Shown here one piece after another: positions 36,301-46,996 of a stretch of DNA of 64,000 bases. The translations under genes were made by a program, and so were the position numbers. How positions within the stretch are numbered: position 1 is the first letter of the stretch; every line of letters starts with the position of its first letter. Origin of the DNA: Sclerotinia nivalis (taxonomy: Eukaryota; Ascomycota; Leotiomycetes; Helotiales; Sclerotiniaceae); NCBI GenBank assembly GCA_029531795.1, contig JAPEIS010000009.1, forward strand, positions 310,001 through 374,000, in the 5' to 3' direction. The notes under the pieces were generated by a model that ran no database searches, was not told the DNA's origin, and was given only the letters and a program-made list of their open reading frames with translations.

Positions 36301-39205
36301 ACTCTTGCTAAGAAGTCCAACTCGGGATCAGACACGCCTGCAACCCCATTTGGCCTTCTCATCCACAAGCTACAGGATTTGTTGAGCCGATCGGAGCATT
36401 TTGAAGTGGTCACTGTTCATTCAAACAGCTTTGATGGAAACAGGAGTAGTGCCGCTTCGATGCTTGCCAAACAAATTCGCCTTAAGTTAGTAGCTGATGA
36501 GGATTCCGAAATTCCAAGATCTTATCGAAACATTATGGTATCTATCCATGCTATCGCGACTTTCAAGGCTTTGGATGATTACCTCCGTCCCAGAATCAGC
36601 TTGTCTGATCGCCCTCGGCCACCCAGAGCTAGAGATGGACTTTCTGGTGCATTAGCGGCCCTTGCCGCAGCCGGTTTGCCTAATCCGTATGCTGGTATTC
36701 CCAACGCCCAGGCACGTCTCGCAGCAGCAGCCGCCGCAGCAAATCCAACTGCATCTACTCCTCGTACTTCTCGTAGAGCAAAAGCAAAGTCTGGTCCCGT
36801 CCCAACACCCGCATCAGCTGACCAATCGGCATCGAATACGCCGGTAGAGAAACCTGCTCGGCGTTCGGCTCGGCGTCAGGGAGCTCAGACAGATCCACCA
36901 ATTCCACCGCCTCCCATGCAAGAAGAGGACGCACTTGCTAGTGCCCTCGAATGTGCTGATGAGAGACAGATGAGTGAGGATGATGATTTGGAGGATAGCG
37001 CTGCCTTAGACACTATTGTCGGCGACTTAGAAGAAGACATGGAAGAGGATTCTCCCGTCGATCCTACTGCTGTTAACCTTGAAGTAGCAGCAGGTGGTAA
37101 GGTCACAGCTCGTAAGGAGGATGGCACAAGAGTCGCAACTCCATCGCAATCTTTGCCAAGCACTTCTCGTAGTAGCTCTGCACTTCAGGCAGCCGCTGCT
37201 CAGGCGGCTTTGTCCACGCCAACTACATCGTCAAGGCCTATGTCTTATGCAGCCGCAATACAAGCTGTTCCGTCGGATTGGCACATCGAATTCAGCTTGG
37301 ATGGCAAAGTCATTGCTAATGAGACTACAATTTACCGTGCTGTTCATACCATGGCCAACACAGCCGAAGATTACTCAAATCGGAGCGTTTGGTCCGCCAT
37401 TCACCCCATTAAATTCAAGCGCGTTCCTGGACCACCTCCTCCAGAGCCTAGCTCTCTTTCTCAAGCATCTGAAATTATCACAGAAACCACTGCGTCGGGT
37501 ATTCCAGCATCTTTAGACAAGCATCCTGCAACATCTTCAATTCTTCGGTTGCTCAACATCTTACACGCACTCAATGCTAATCTAGATGATGTTTTGGCTG
37601 ACAATAAGGATGCCTTGAAACTAAATGCCGAGCCTTTATCACAATTTGTTAACACTAAGCTCACGGCAAAATTGAATAGACAACTTGAAGAACCCCTCAT
37701 TGTTGCTAGTAACTGCCTTCCAACTTGGAGCGAGGATCTTGCTCGCCTTTATCCATTCTTGTTTCCTTTCGAGACGCGGCACCTATTCCTACAATCAACA
37801 TCTTTTGGCTATGCTCGGTCAATGACCAGATGGCAAAATGCTCAATCTGCCGATGAGTCTCGCCGAGATCGTCATCGTGATGAACGTCCTTTCCTAGGTA
37901 GGCTTCAGCGCCAGAAGGTCCGAATATCTAGATCGAAGATTTTGGAGTCGGCCTTGAAGGTCATGGAACTTTATGGTGCATCTCAGAGCATCCTTGAGGT
38001 TGAGTACTTTGAGGAGGTTGGGACCGGTCTTGGGCCTACCCTTGAATTCTATTCAACCGTTTCGAAAGAATTCTCCAAGAAGAAACTCAAGCTATGGCGT
38101 GAGAATGATAACGATACCGACGAGTATGCATTTGGTGCTCGAGGCCTTTTCCCAGCACCAATGAGCGAAGAACAATCATTGAATGAGAACGGAAAGAGAA
38201 TCTTGCATCTATTCAAAATGCTCGGCAAGTTTGTTTCTAGGTCGATGATTGACTCTCGCATTATTGATGTCTCTTTCAATCCAACATTTTTCCGTATCGG
38301 CGACGAGTCAAACCCTGTAACACCGTCTCTTGGTGCGGTCAAAACCGTCGATCCTCAATTAGCCAAGTCACTCAAGATGATAAAGAAATTTTCTGTTGCA
38401 AAGAAGGCGATTGCCGAGGACTCAACTCTGACAGCTACTCAGAAAGTCCTAGTCACAGAAGCATTGGAAATTGATGGAGCCAAAATTGAAGATCTCAGTT
38501 TAGACTTTACCCTTCCTGGTTATGACATTGATCTTCTCCCCAATGGCTCTTCAATTCCTGTCACTATTGATAACGTCGACCTCTATCTCGAGAAAGTTAT
38601 TGATATGACTTTGGGAAGTGGTGTTCAACGACAAGTCGATGCCTTCCGTGCTGGTTTCACTCAGGTCTTCCCATACTCTGCTCTGAGAGCCTTCACTCCC
38701 GATGAATTGGTTATGTTATTTGGCAGAATTGAAGAAGATTGGTCACTTGAGAGTATGTTTTCACTTCCTCTGATTGCAGTATAGATTAATGCTAACATTT
38801 TTACAGCTTTGACGGATTCTATCAAAGCAGATCATGGCTTCCATATGGACAGCAAGAGTGTGAAGAACCTGCTTCAAACGATGAGTGAGCTCACTCTACC
38901 AGAGCGCCGGGATTTCCTTCAATTCACAACTGGAAGCCCAAAACTTCCCATTGGTGGTAAGTTGAGAATCTATATTCTTTCTATTGATTGTTAGCTAAAC
39001 ATTTCCAGGTTTCAAGAGTCTTACACCAATGTTCACTGTGGTTTGCAAGCCCAGTGAGCCACCTTACTCCTCTGACGATTATCTACCAAGTGTCATGACA
39101 TGTGTTAACTACCTCAAATTGCCTGATTACACTGATCTCGATGTCATGCGACGACGTATGAATACTGCCATTAGGGAAGGACAAGGAGCTTTCCATCTGT
39201 CATAA
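33377..39205 (+). CDS. UFD4: HECT-type E3 ubiquitin ligase, UFD4/TRIP12 family
   Basis: Ubiquitin-fusion-degradation E3. Exons 33377-33833, 33891-34531, 34582-38752, 38807-38956 and 39009-39205 sum to exactly 1871 residues. The N-terminus is Ser/Ala/basic, then acidic (DDDDASDDNDDDE). An armadillo/HEAT region covers about residues 205-560 (LKQKDEPSVQLIALQELSEI, LMNLDFHDTNAQRTAVTTAA, LLPGSTNLIGANIHTQFLRV). Long low-complexity linkers follow, with an acidic DEDNENNEDENENE tract. The HECT domain starts near VRISRSKILESALKVMELYG and includes EVGTGLGPTLEFYSTVSKEF. The catalytic Cys lies in YLPSVMTCVNYLKLP (about Cys1838), and the end IREGQGAFHLS is typical. The first donor, GTCTGT, is weak but the join is in frame. 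Confidence 0.96.
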
Positions 39206-39885
39206 GGCGTATGTTAATAGTGAAAATTGGACTGAGTCTGGCGTGCATTAGGTATGGTCAAACAGGGAATTGATATTTTCGGGTTTCTCATTGGAGGATG
39301 AACAAAATTGGGGGTTGGTTTGCTTATTTTTGAGTCAAACCACGATGTATTCACGAGCTATTTCTCGCAGTCTTTTCTTCTTTTTACCGGACAAATTTTA
39401 TTTTCTTTAAACCTTCTATCTACTTTGTAATGGAAGTTGGAGAGGGAGTCAAATTGCATGGATTGGTCGTTTGGGCGCATAGTTTGTGAACCGGATTTCC
39501 TGGGAGGGGAAGGGTCACAAATATGACTGGACTGGACTGGTGGATTGGACGGGATGGTTTTCTATTAGCTTCTAACTACTTTACTTCTACTGCTACTTTG
39601 CAAAACACTCTCAATTAGATACTAGGTAGATGAATTGATTCAATCATATAATGAAATTTGTAATGTTTTTTAGTGTGGCTGTGGTTGTGAAAGGGATGAT
39701 TTAGAGCGAGATGTGATGATGGAATGGGTTGAGATGTGTTCAGATTTTGATAAAAGAGGTAGAAAAGATATATGTACATTACAGCGATATTAAGCACAAA
39801 TATAAATACCTAAATACTTAAGTATGATCGAAATATAAAAGGAAATAGGAAGTCTAAGAGCTGGTTTGGTAATGGTAGGGGTTGA

Positions 39886-39941
39886 TTGGGAGTTAGTTGG
39901 GAGTTAGTTGGGAGTTAGTTGGGAGTTAGTTGGGAGTTAGG
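39886..39941. repeat. 11-bp tandem repeat GGGAGTTAGTT
   Basis: Five near-perfect copies of GGGAGTTAGTT in a row, followed by G/T-rich sequence. Confidence 0.85.
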
Positions 39942-40704
39942 ATGAAGGATGTAGGATGTAGAAATGTGGTTGATGGGGGTGATGGGGTTGATGGAGTTGA
40001 TTATTGAGATGGTGTAGGGTAGGGTTGATTAGGGAGTGCGTTGATGTGTTAGGGATAGTAGGGGATTGGTGTAGAATGTAAGGGATTACTACGGATTTAT
40101 AATAATGCTATATTGTTCTAATTGTTTGAGTATAAGGTGATGAATGAGGGATTGGGCGGAGAAGAAAATGAGGGATTGAGATTTAGTTAGTCGGTTGGCG
40201 AGTTGGTTGGTTGATTGATTAATGGGATTTGGGAGGGATATATGGGACTTGGGGAACCTCCTCCTCATGGACGACCTTGTAGCAGTGGCAGGAATCAAAG
40301 ATCAGTATAAAACTGTTTTGCATATCCATGTACCGATCATGGAAAAATGGTGTCGGAGAAGACGTAGGGCAGAACATGTGCCGCATAGATGCTTGTGGCT
40401 ATATAAATCGAGCTAGCTTGTTGGGGTGAATGATCCGTTCTCATTGTTTGGTCCAGTTGCAACAATTATCAAATATTGATTGTAAAAGTGTGATCGACTA
40501 CATAGAACTATCTATGGGGGTTTCTTTTCAGTCGTTATTGCATCATTCACCACCCATATATATGTAACCGACACTATCCCTAAGCTAAGTGGAATCGGGC
40601 TTAGCGTAGTCGCTTTAATACTATGCGGATGCTCTCCACTTCCTCTTCCTCCCTCACCCATACTACTTTCAGCGGCACGGTAATTTTTACCCACCCGCAA
40701 TAGC

Positions 40705-40780
40705 CAGTTAGTTAGTTAGTTAGTTGGTTGGTTGGTTGGTTAGCTAGTTAGCTAGTTAGTTAGTTGGTTGGTTAGTTAGT
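40705..40780. repeat. tetranucleotide repeat (GTTA/GTTG)n
   Basis: Runs of AGTT, GGTT and AGCT tetramers. Confidence 0.85.
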
Positions 40781-41502
40781 AGTAAGCAGTAAAATTTACC
40801 CCCCTTTGGCTCTATGCCGAAACTCCACTCCGGAGTAGCGTTGCCTTCGGAATTTCAACTACGTGAAGGGACCTAATTCTTGATCTGTGCCACCCAAATA
40901 CAGCATATTAATAAATCATACCTTCTCTAAAAGTGATGAATGAGGAATAAATGCTAAGGTTGGCGAGTTTGATGCAATTCGATGCATTGAATTGTTTGAA
41001 CGCCGTATTCATCAATTCAACGATTACAAAATGTTTTGATGTCGATTTAACGAAATCTTCAAGTCTGGCATAGCAGATCCAAGGCAACTCATGTTACGCG
41101 CTCAGGGCAAATATTTTAAAAGTAATTTATGATCGAGAAAGATTCATGACTGTATTGGTCTGATGCGGATATCTTTGGACTTTCTCTCCTAGTACATTTG
41201 AGTGGGCCCTTCCGCTGACTCCTACAGCTAGTCTGACGAAGAATTTCTCCCATCTAAGCAATACAAATGAATGATATGCTAGATAATTTGAAAGCTGCTA
41301 ATGGGCAACTCCATTCATCTCCTTATCCAACGACCCCCCCCCCCCCTTCCGCGGCGCTTTCTGCTATCCTTCGACGCGCCTAATTATTCTTACCCCCCTC
41401 CTAGTTACAGGAAAACGTGTTCCACAAGGCTTTATACTCCGAGATGAGATAGAAAAGAGCATTATCCTAATGCACCATCGAAAAAGGCTATACCAAGTAC
41501 TA

Positions 41503-42955
41503 TCACGTTCCGTTGTGCATCACGTTCGGGAGGCAGATATTCATACAGTATCTGTCAAAAAGTCTAGCAAGATTCCGAAAGATTCCGATGCACTATAGTG
41601 AAGGTTGACGTTGTGGCCGGTGTTTTCAACTGTGTAGGTCTTTGAATCGGGAGACGCGTTGGGAAAGAAGTATGGTAAGTAGGTTGACGTGATGTTCCTA
41701 GCATTGCAATTACCTTGACACTAGAACCAATTCTCATTGCCGTTAAGAATAATTACAGGCCCTGTGAATCCAGTGGCGGGTACATATGCCGCACCCAGGG
41801 TGAAGGTCTCGCCCAAAGCATTCGTTTGCCGGGTAGCAAGTTGCTTTTCCAAAACTAGAAAAGGGGCCAGATTAGTCTAAGATCAAGCGACAGAGGATAT
41901 TAAAGAGATTTTGAACGTGGTATGTACATACTGGTCTCGTCATAGCCGGGGTAGTGGAAAAAAGCGAATTGTATAGCTTGTGGGGTGCTTGATTCCGTGA
42001 TATACCCGTTCGCAAGGCCGGAAAATTGTGGTAAATCGATCGTGTTGGCGATCTGTGATGCTTGGGAAGCGATACCAATAGGGACTCCTCCTTGGAAACC
42101 CGAATGACCTGTAAGTGCCAGTGCAGTAAAGTCACTAGGATAATTGGCAGAGGTGCTTTGGGTGAGAGCAGAGATGCTTTGGGTGAGAGCAGATCCCAGA
42201 GAGTGGCCGACACCAATTGCGTTGCCAAATGTAACCCCCCCATAACTTCCAGCTTTCAAACCTGAGATAAGTGCGTGGGCAAGTTCAACTTGGGTGGCCA
42301 CTTGAACGACCTGGATAGGATCAGGATGCTGTGATAGCCCTGTACCTAATCGATCGTACGAGAAAGTTGCATATCCTCTTGCGGCAGCGGCATCAACATA
42401 GCTGTAGTCGGTAGCAAAGTCGCAGTATGTGTAATCAGTTGTACCACCATGAGTCAGGAAATGAACTGTCTTAATGCTTTCAATCGTAGCATTTGTAGGC
42501 ACGCAAAGCTTCGAATAAATGGTGTAAGTGGTCGAGATTGATGTCGTTCCACCAACGAGGCCAGCCGCCACCGTGCTATCAAGAGCGAAGAGGCTTATGA
42601 GAAGGGATGTTAGTTGAGTGTTGTTCGTAGGACCATCGTACAGTATTTCTGTCGTTGTAGCTTGAACCGGAACATCGAGGTAGCCTGTCACACACACTGC
42701 TTTTTGAGCTGCAGAATAAGAAAGACTAGGCGAGGAAAAGCCATGTGTGCTAAGTATACTACTATTTGTGGGTGTTGTGGAAGCAAAGGATGAGCCTTGA
42801 GAGAATGGGAGCCGGGCCAGGGACATAAAACCGAGAAGGCCACGCATCTTGGAAGACAAATCCGTATTGTTGAATATCGATTGATTTCTTGCCACTGGTA
42901 AATAAATACCAACTGTGATGATGATAGTTATATAGCTTTTCAGAATGTGAAACAT
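41503..42955 (-). pseudogene. secreted alpha/beta-hydrolase, interrupted by a premature stop
   Basis: Exon 1 is 41932-42955 (start could instead be the MRGLLGF Met at 42847); intron 41855-41931 (GTATGT ... CTAG) is phase 1; exon 2 begins at 41854. A hydrophobic N-terminus suggests secretion. The hydrolase core has HFLTHGGTTDYTY, FSYDRLGTGLS and the nucleophile elbow GVGHSLGSAL. Exon 2 gives ILEKQLATRQTNALGETF and GPVIILNGNENWF, then TAG (41721-41723). The same frame continues with conserved-looking CQGNC, YLPYFFPNASPD and NTGHNVNLHY (probable catalytic His) to a stop at 41503, so the TAG removes about 70 residues including that His. A 36-nt GT-AG segment (41721-41756) could be excised in frame but carries the conserved IILNGNEN strand. 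No other lesion was seen. Confidence 0.7.
42154..42194. repeat. 21-bp tandem duplication inside the hydrolase gene
   Basis: TGCTTTGGGTGAGAGCAGA is present twice in tandem and encodes ALTQSIS-ALTQSTS just after the GHSLG elbow. It lengthens the helix after the nucleophile by seven residues. Confidence 0.75.
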
Positions 42956-44662
42956 TGCTATTAAGTCTGATTGTCAATGAAGTAGAAAAGTTCACTCATG
43001 AGCACGAAGTAGAATGGACAACAACCTTGGACTCCTTCGCCCACTTATGTAGCGACTTCACTTGACATCATCAGGTTTTGTGAAATTACGGAAGCATGAT
43101 CCAGTCAGCATAAGACTGCCCTATTGAATCGTATTTATTCAAAAAAAAAAGCGCATAAAGCTTTAAATTAGTAATTAGAAGTTGGTTTCCAACAGAGAAG
43201 TCACACTTCATTTTGACTTGCGGGCTGCAGCATCCTCTCGTCTGAAAGAATCTTTGTGTGATTCTTCATGCATAAATACCAACAGGGAATAAGAGTAGGT
43301 ATTGGACCCCTGACTCGTGAGGTGGAACAAGTCTCCCCCGCCACACTCTGGCTACTGTTTGAGATAAATCATTCTCATATGGGATTTGAATCCACAACCA
43401 ACAAGTAACTCATTGGAACCCCAGACGGAAGTTTTTATCATTGCCCGTGCTTTAAGAAAGCTTCGATTATAAATCAGCCCCTGTCTACTGAAATGCAGGG
43501 TAGTCTTGTCCTGTTCTGGGTCAAACTAACCTTTGTAGAGTTGCATCAGAGTGTTACAATTTTTGTTATGATTTTAGAAGCTCACAGACTGTTGGTAACA
43601 TTTGACTTCTGGTTTGACATTGCTGGGATCTTATCAACAGATTCGATATATGGAGGAATTTGCGGCACAGCCGTTAAAAGATCTTATAGTAAAATTCCAA
43701 ATAAGCATACAAATTAAGTTCCCCCTTTATGATTTGCACATGTATTGATGAAGGAGCAAAGCTTGGATAAAATCACTACCCACCACAATTTACAATATTA
43801 GTGATTGATAATTAAATCTTTTCCAAGAGTTTTTTGAATTTGAAATTATATTGATTGAGTTGGAGATAGGTAGTGCACAATATGTGTCGTGATATTAATC
43901 ACGTGATATCTCACTAGCGTTGACGCTAGTGCCTCGGCAACGAGGAGCCGAAATATTATATTGATTGATTAAATTAATGTCTACTCTGAGTTTAAGACTA
44001 CTCTAAGACGGTATGAGGCTCTTTGAGCCCCCTACGGAAAACAGGGTGAGGGTAAGCTGCCTTTAGTGGCCTGCGTTTTGCATGGTTCGAGTGATTAACG
44101 GACCGAAATATTATATAGCTCGGTGTAGAGTTGGGCTTTTTGGAATAATATAACTGTAATATAAAGTAAAATTTTAACAATATTATACATTCTAGCTTGT
44201 ATTATATAATGCTAAAATGATAGATAAATTGAAGTTATATCAAATCAATTGATCTCATTATAGTCTATAGAAATCCTCTTATTTTGTCTTCAATAATTAA
44301 TAATCATTTCGTCGATTACTTATCAAATTCTTTCGATATTGAAAAAGCAATTGCTGAGGCTATTAACGCACTCGCCGGGGTTTTACATCGTTGCAACTTT
44401 CATATTGAGGCTGAGACTTAAACTTGCCTTGCGAAGGTTCCTTGGAATCAGTCAAGATTTACATGTACGAAACCTAAAACACCAGGAAAAAGTTCACAAC
44501 ACTCTGTCTTCTCAAAAAGCCGAAAACCCCTCGCGCTTAGAAAGAGTGTTTCAAGATTCTCGGCTTGAAATTTGCAACTATATCTCCAACACCCTTTACT
44601 TGTTTGTTGAATGTTGGTAAACCTTGAGGTTATATCTACATTGCTTCAACAAGTCTTTCTTC
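42956..44662. other. AT-rich intergenic DNA with palindromes
   Basis: No gene supported. Contains three adjacent palindromes at 43898-43945 and a 14-bp direct repeat CCGAAATATTATAT (43948-43961 and 44103-44116), which may mark a small decayed element. Confidence 0.45.
43898..43945. repeat. three adjacent palindromes
   Basis: ATCACGTGAT (43898-43907), CACTAGCG-TTGA-CGCTAGTG (43912-43931) and CCTCG-GCAA-CGAGG (43932-43945) follow each other. The last two are perfect stem-loops with 4-nt loops. Confidence 0.85.
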
Positions 44663-46338
44663 TTACCCAGAAAATGTGTCAGCAAGTTCCAAGAGCTCCT
44701 TCCACCTTGTGTCCTTCTGGATCTCAATTTTTCCCTCGGGTGTAGCGACTTTGAAGTCATCAATCTCCCTCGTACCATATTTATACTCATCTTCAGCACC
44801 AACGAATGCGACCAAGTCACGGATCCAATCTTTCATCAGCACAAATTCTTGCTCAGTTGGGCCGTGCATTATCGAAAAACTATTTGTGTGAAGAAAAAGT
44901 TAGTCAAATTCTATATTCAAACTTTTGTGATCAAGGAGACTCACTTCCATAGTGGCTTATCCATTGCGTGAGCTACACCAAAGCTCCTTGGTGCTACAGC
45001 ATCTGTTATGAATGATAGCCGATACGAAATCCTATATCGCCAAATATTCTCAACTCCCACACCATTTGAAAAGAGGCTGTTTACCAGGAACCGAGATGGT
45101 GCCCGTACTTGGCCATCAGAGATGATATGACCATATAAGGCAGTCCAGTCATCCTTCTCCTCCGTGGTTGGAAGCTTGTAGTGTTGTAATACGCGAGACG
45201 TTGTTGCAGGCGCATAGTAATTGGACACCTGTAGACGAAGAGTGTCTACGTTCGCCTCAGGACCATTAGTTGCAGCATATAGTGTTTCTTCATTTAACAT
45301 TTCGCCGATAAGTATTTTGAAGCTTCGCCGTTTGAATTCTCTTGCGAATGCGCCACTGCGATGATAGTCCATCATACCGGGTTGGATGAATGATGAGTCT
45401 GTTACAGGGCGGAATGTGTGGTGCTTTAGTTTCATAATGGCATTCGCCAGTTCTTTTGATCCTATTTGGCGCAGTGAGGCCAGTTTCTCGACACCACTGG
45501 AGTCTTTTGAAATGTTAAAGAACTGGCAAAGTTCATCGAATTGGTCTTGGCATTCGGCGGGTGTCTTCGGTTGTGCTGGGATGGCGTTGGACAGCATGGC
45601 AATGCGATGGAATGACGGAGAGCTAACTTGAAACGCTGGATTCTGGAACTCATACAAGGCGTTCGCATGCACGGCGTACGCGCCTGCGCTTCTGCCTGCT
45701 AGGGTAATGTTCTCTACATCACCTCCAAATTGTGCTATGTTCTCTCGAACCCAATCGATAGCCAGTCTTTGATCCCACAAACCATAATTACCTGCTTCGG
45801 CATTGTCGTTTTCTGCTTGCAAGGCATCACCAGCAAGAAAGCCAAATAGGTTCAATCTGTACCCTATAGCTACCACAATGGCGTTCAACTTCCCTGTTGA
45901 GATGAGTTCGGTCGGATCCATTACCGGCTCGTGTGATGGGTCGCCCATTTGAAACCACCCTCCATGAAGCCATAGCATGACTGGCCATTTCTTGCCTTCA
46001 GTTGATTTAACTGGTGTCCAGATATTGAGTCTTAAGCAATCTTCACCAAATGCCTCTTCAGGGATTCCATTTTTCTTAGCTGTCATATAAGCGGCCTGTG
46101 GACAAATTGGTCCAAAATTTGTTGCGTCAAATGGTTTGCCATCATGTGATGCATATGTATGGTCGGCAGGAAGTGGTTGGGGCTTTCGCCAGCGCAGATT
46201 TCCCACGGGAGGTAATGCATATGGTATCCCGGCATACCGCCGTGCCTTTGAATCATATTGAAGTCCTGTGATGGATCCCTTTCCGTCGCCCAGATCAAGC
46301 TGATGTTCCGCGACTTTGTATGATATGGTATTTCCCAT
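44663..46338 (-). CDS. type-B carboxylesterase
   Basis: Serine esterase of the carboxylesterase/cholinesterase family. Exons 44945-46338 and 44663-44879 sum to 536 residues with a phase-2 GTGAGT intron. Motifs: RRYAGIPYALPPVGNLRWRK, FGEDCLRLNIWTP (type-B signature 2), VMLWLHGGWFQMGD (oxyanion Gly-Gly), nucleophile elbow LAGRSAGAYA, acid region LIGEMLNEETLY, and the likely catalytic His in FGVAHAMDKPLW. No signal peptide (MGNTISYKVAEHQLDL), so probably intracellular. Divergent from the Zn(II)2Cys6 regulator gene, with 658 bp between the starts. Substrate unknown. Confidence 0.92.
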
Positions 46339-46996
46339 GATGCTGGAGGTAGGCTTGAGCTATCCAACAATTTGAAGTTTCTGAATTGAACTCTAGCGAG
46401 AAGTTGTACAAGACACGCGTAAAATTGAACAAAGGATTGAAACAACTGGAGTGTCGCGAAGAAGTTTCTTGCTCTGATGTCGATAAACTATCGTGGAAAG
46501 TTGTCTACCCAAATCGATTTCTCGTGATCATCTAGCCGTCGACCCCACTTTCAGTAAACCAAGAATTCCAGCCGACAGGAAGATCAAGAGGTCGTCAAGA
46601 TAACGATGGCAGGAAAATGTAAGGCTTATGATATAGCCCAAGAAACAAGTCGCCGCTGGAAGTCATTGCAGATAAATATACGAGATAAGTCCACTTTCAG
46701 ACCCTGGAATCTCTCTCATACCCACCATGCATATCGTGTAATTGAGCCAATCAAATTAGAGAGTTATCGATTCCCCTTCGCTTAATTCTCCGGGGTCTGT
46801 GCTATCTGATAGTGTTTTAGTGCGGAGAAAGTGGGGGCACATGAAATCGGTTGTCTTGATTCTTGAGTTTCCAAATTGCGTCGTGTACCGGCAATTTTCA
46901 AGAGACGCAGTGGTGTGATAAGCTTGGGCGGATTCTATCCAATATGGCACCAAAGTTCATGCCAATCTCTACAAATCCAGATGTGCGCACAAATCG
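46339..46996. promoter_or_regulatory. divergent upstream region, carboxylesterase / Zn2Cys6 regulator
   Basis: 658 bp between divergently transcribed genes. No CGG-N-CCG site could be singled out with confidence. Confidence 0.35.

Larger units (their letters stand above)
39206..41502. other. gene-poor 2.3 kb with simple repeats
   Basis: No gene supported. Contains an 11-bp tandem repeat (about 39886-39941), a 4-bp GTTA/GTTG repeat (40705-40780) and a 13-C run (41334-41346). Confidence 0.5.

Noticed and set aside
43255..43420. tRNA-like T-arm (reverse strand GGATTCAAATCC)
   Set aside because: No matching acceptor stem, D-arm or anticodon arm could be drawn around it.
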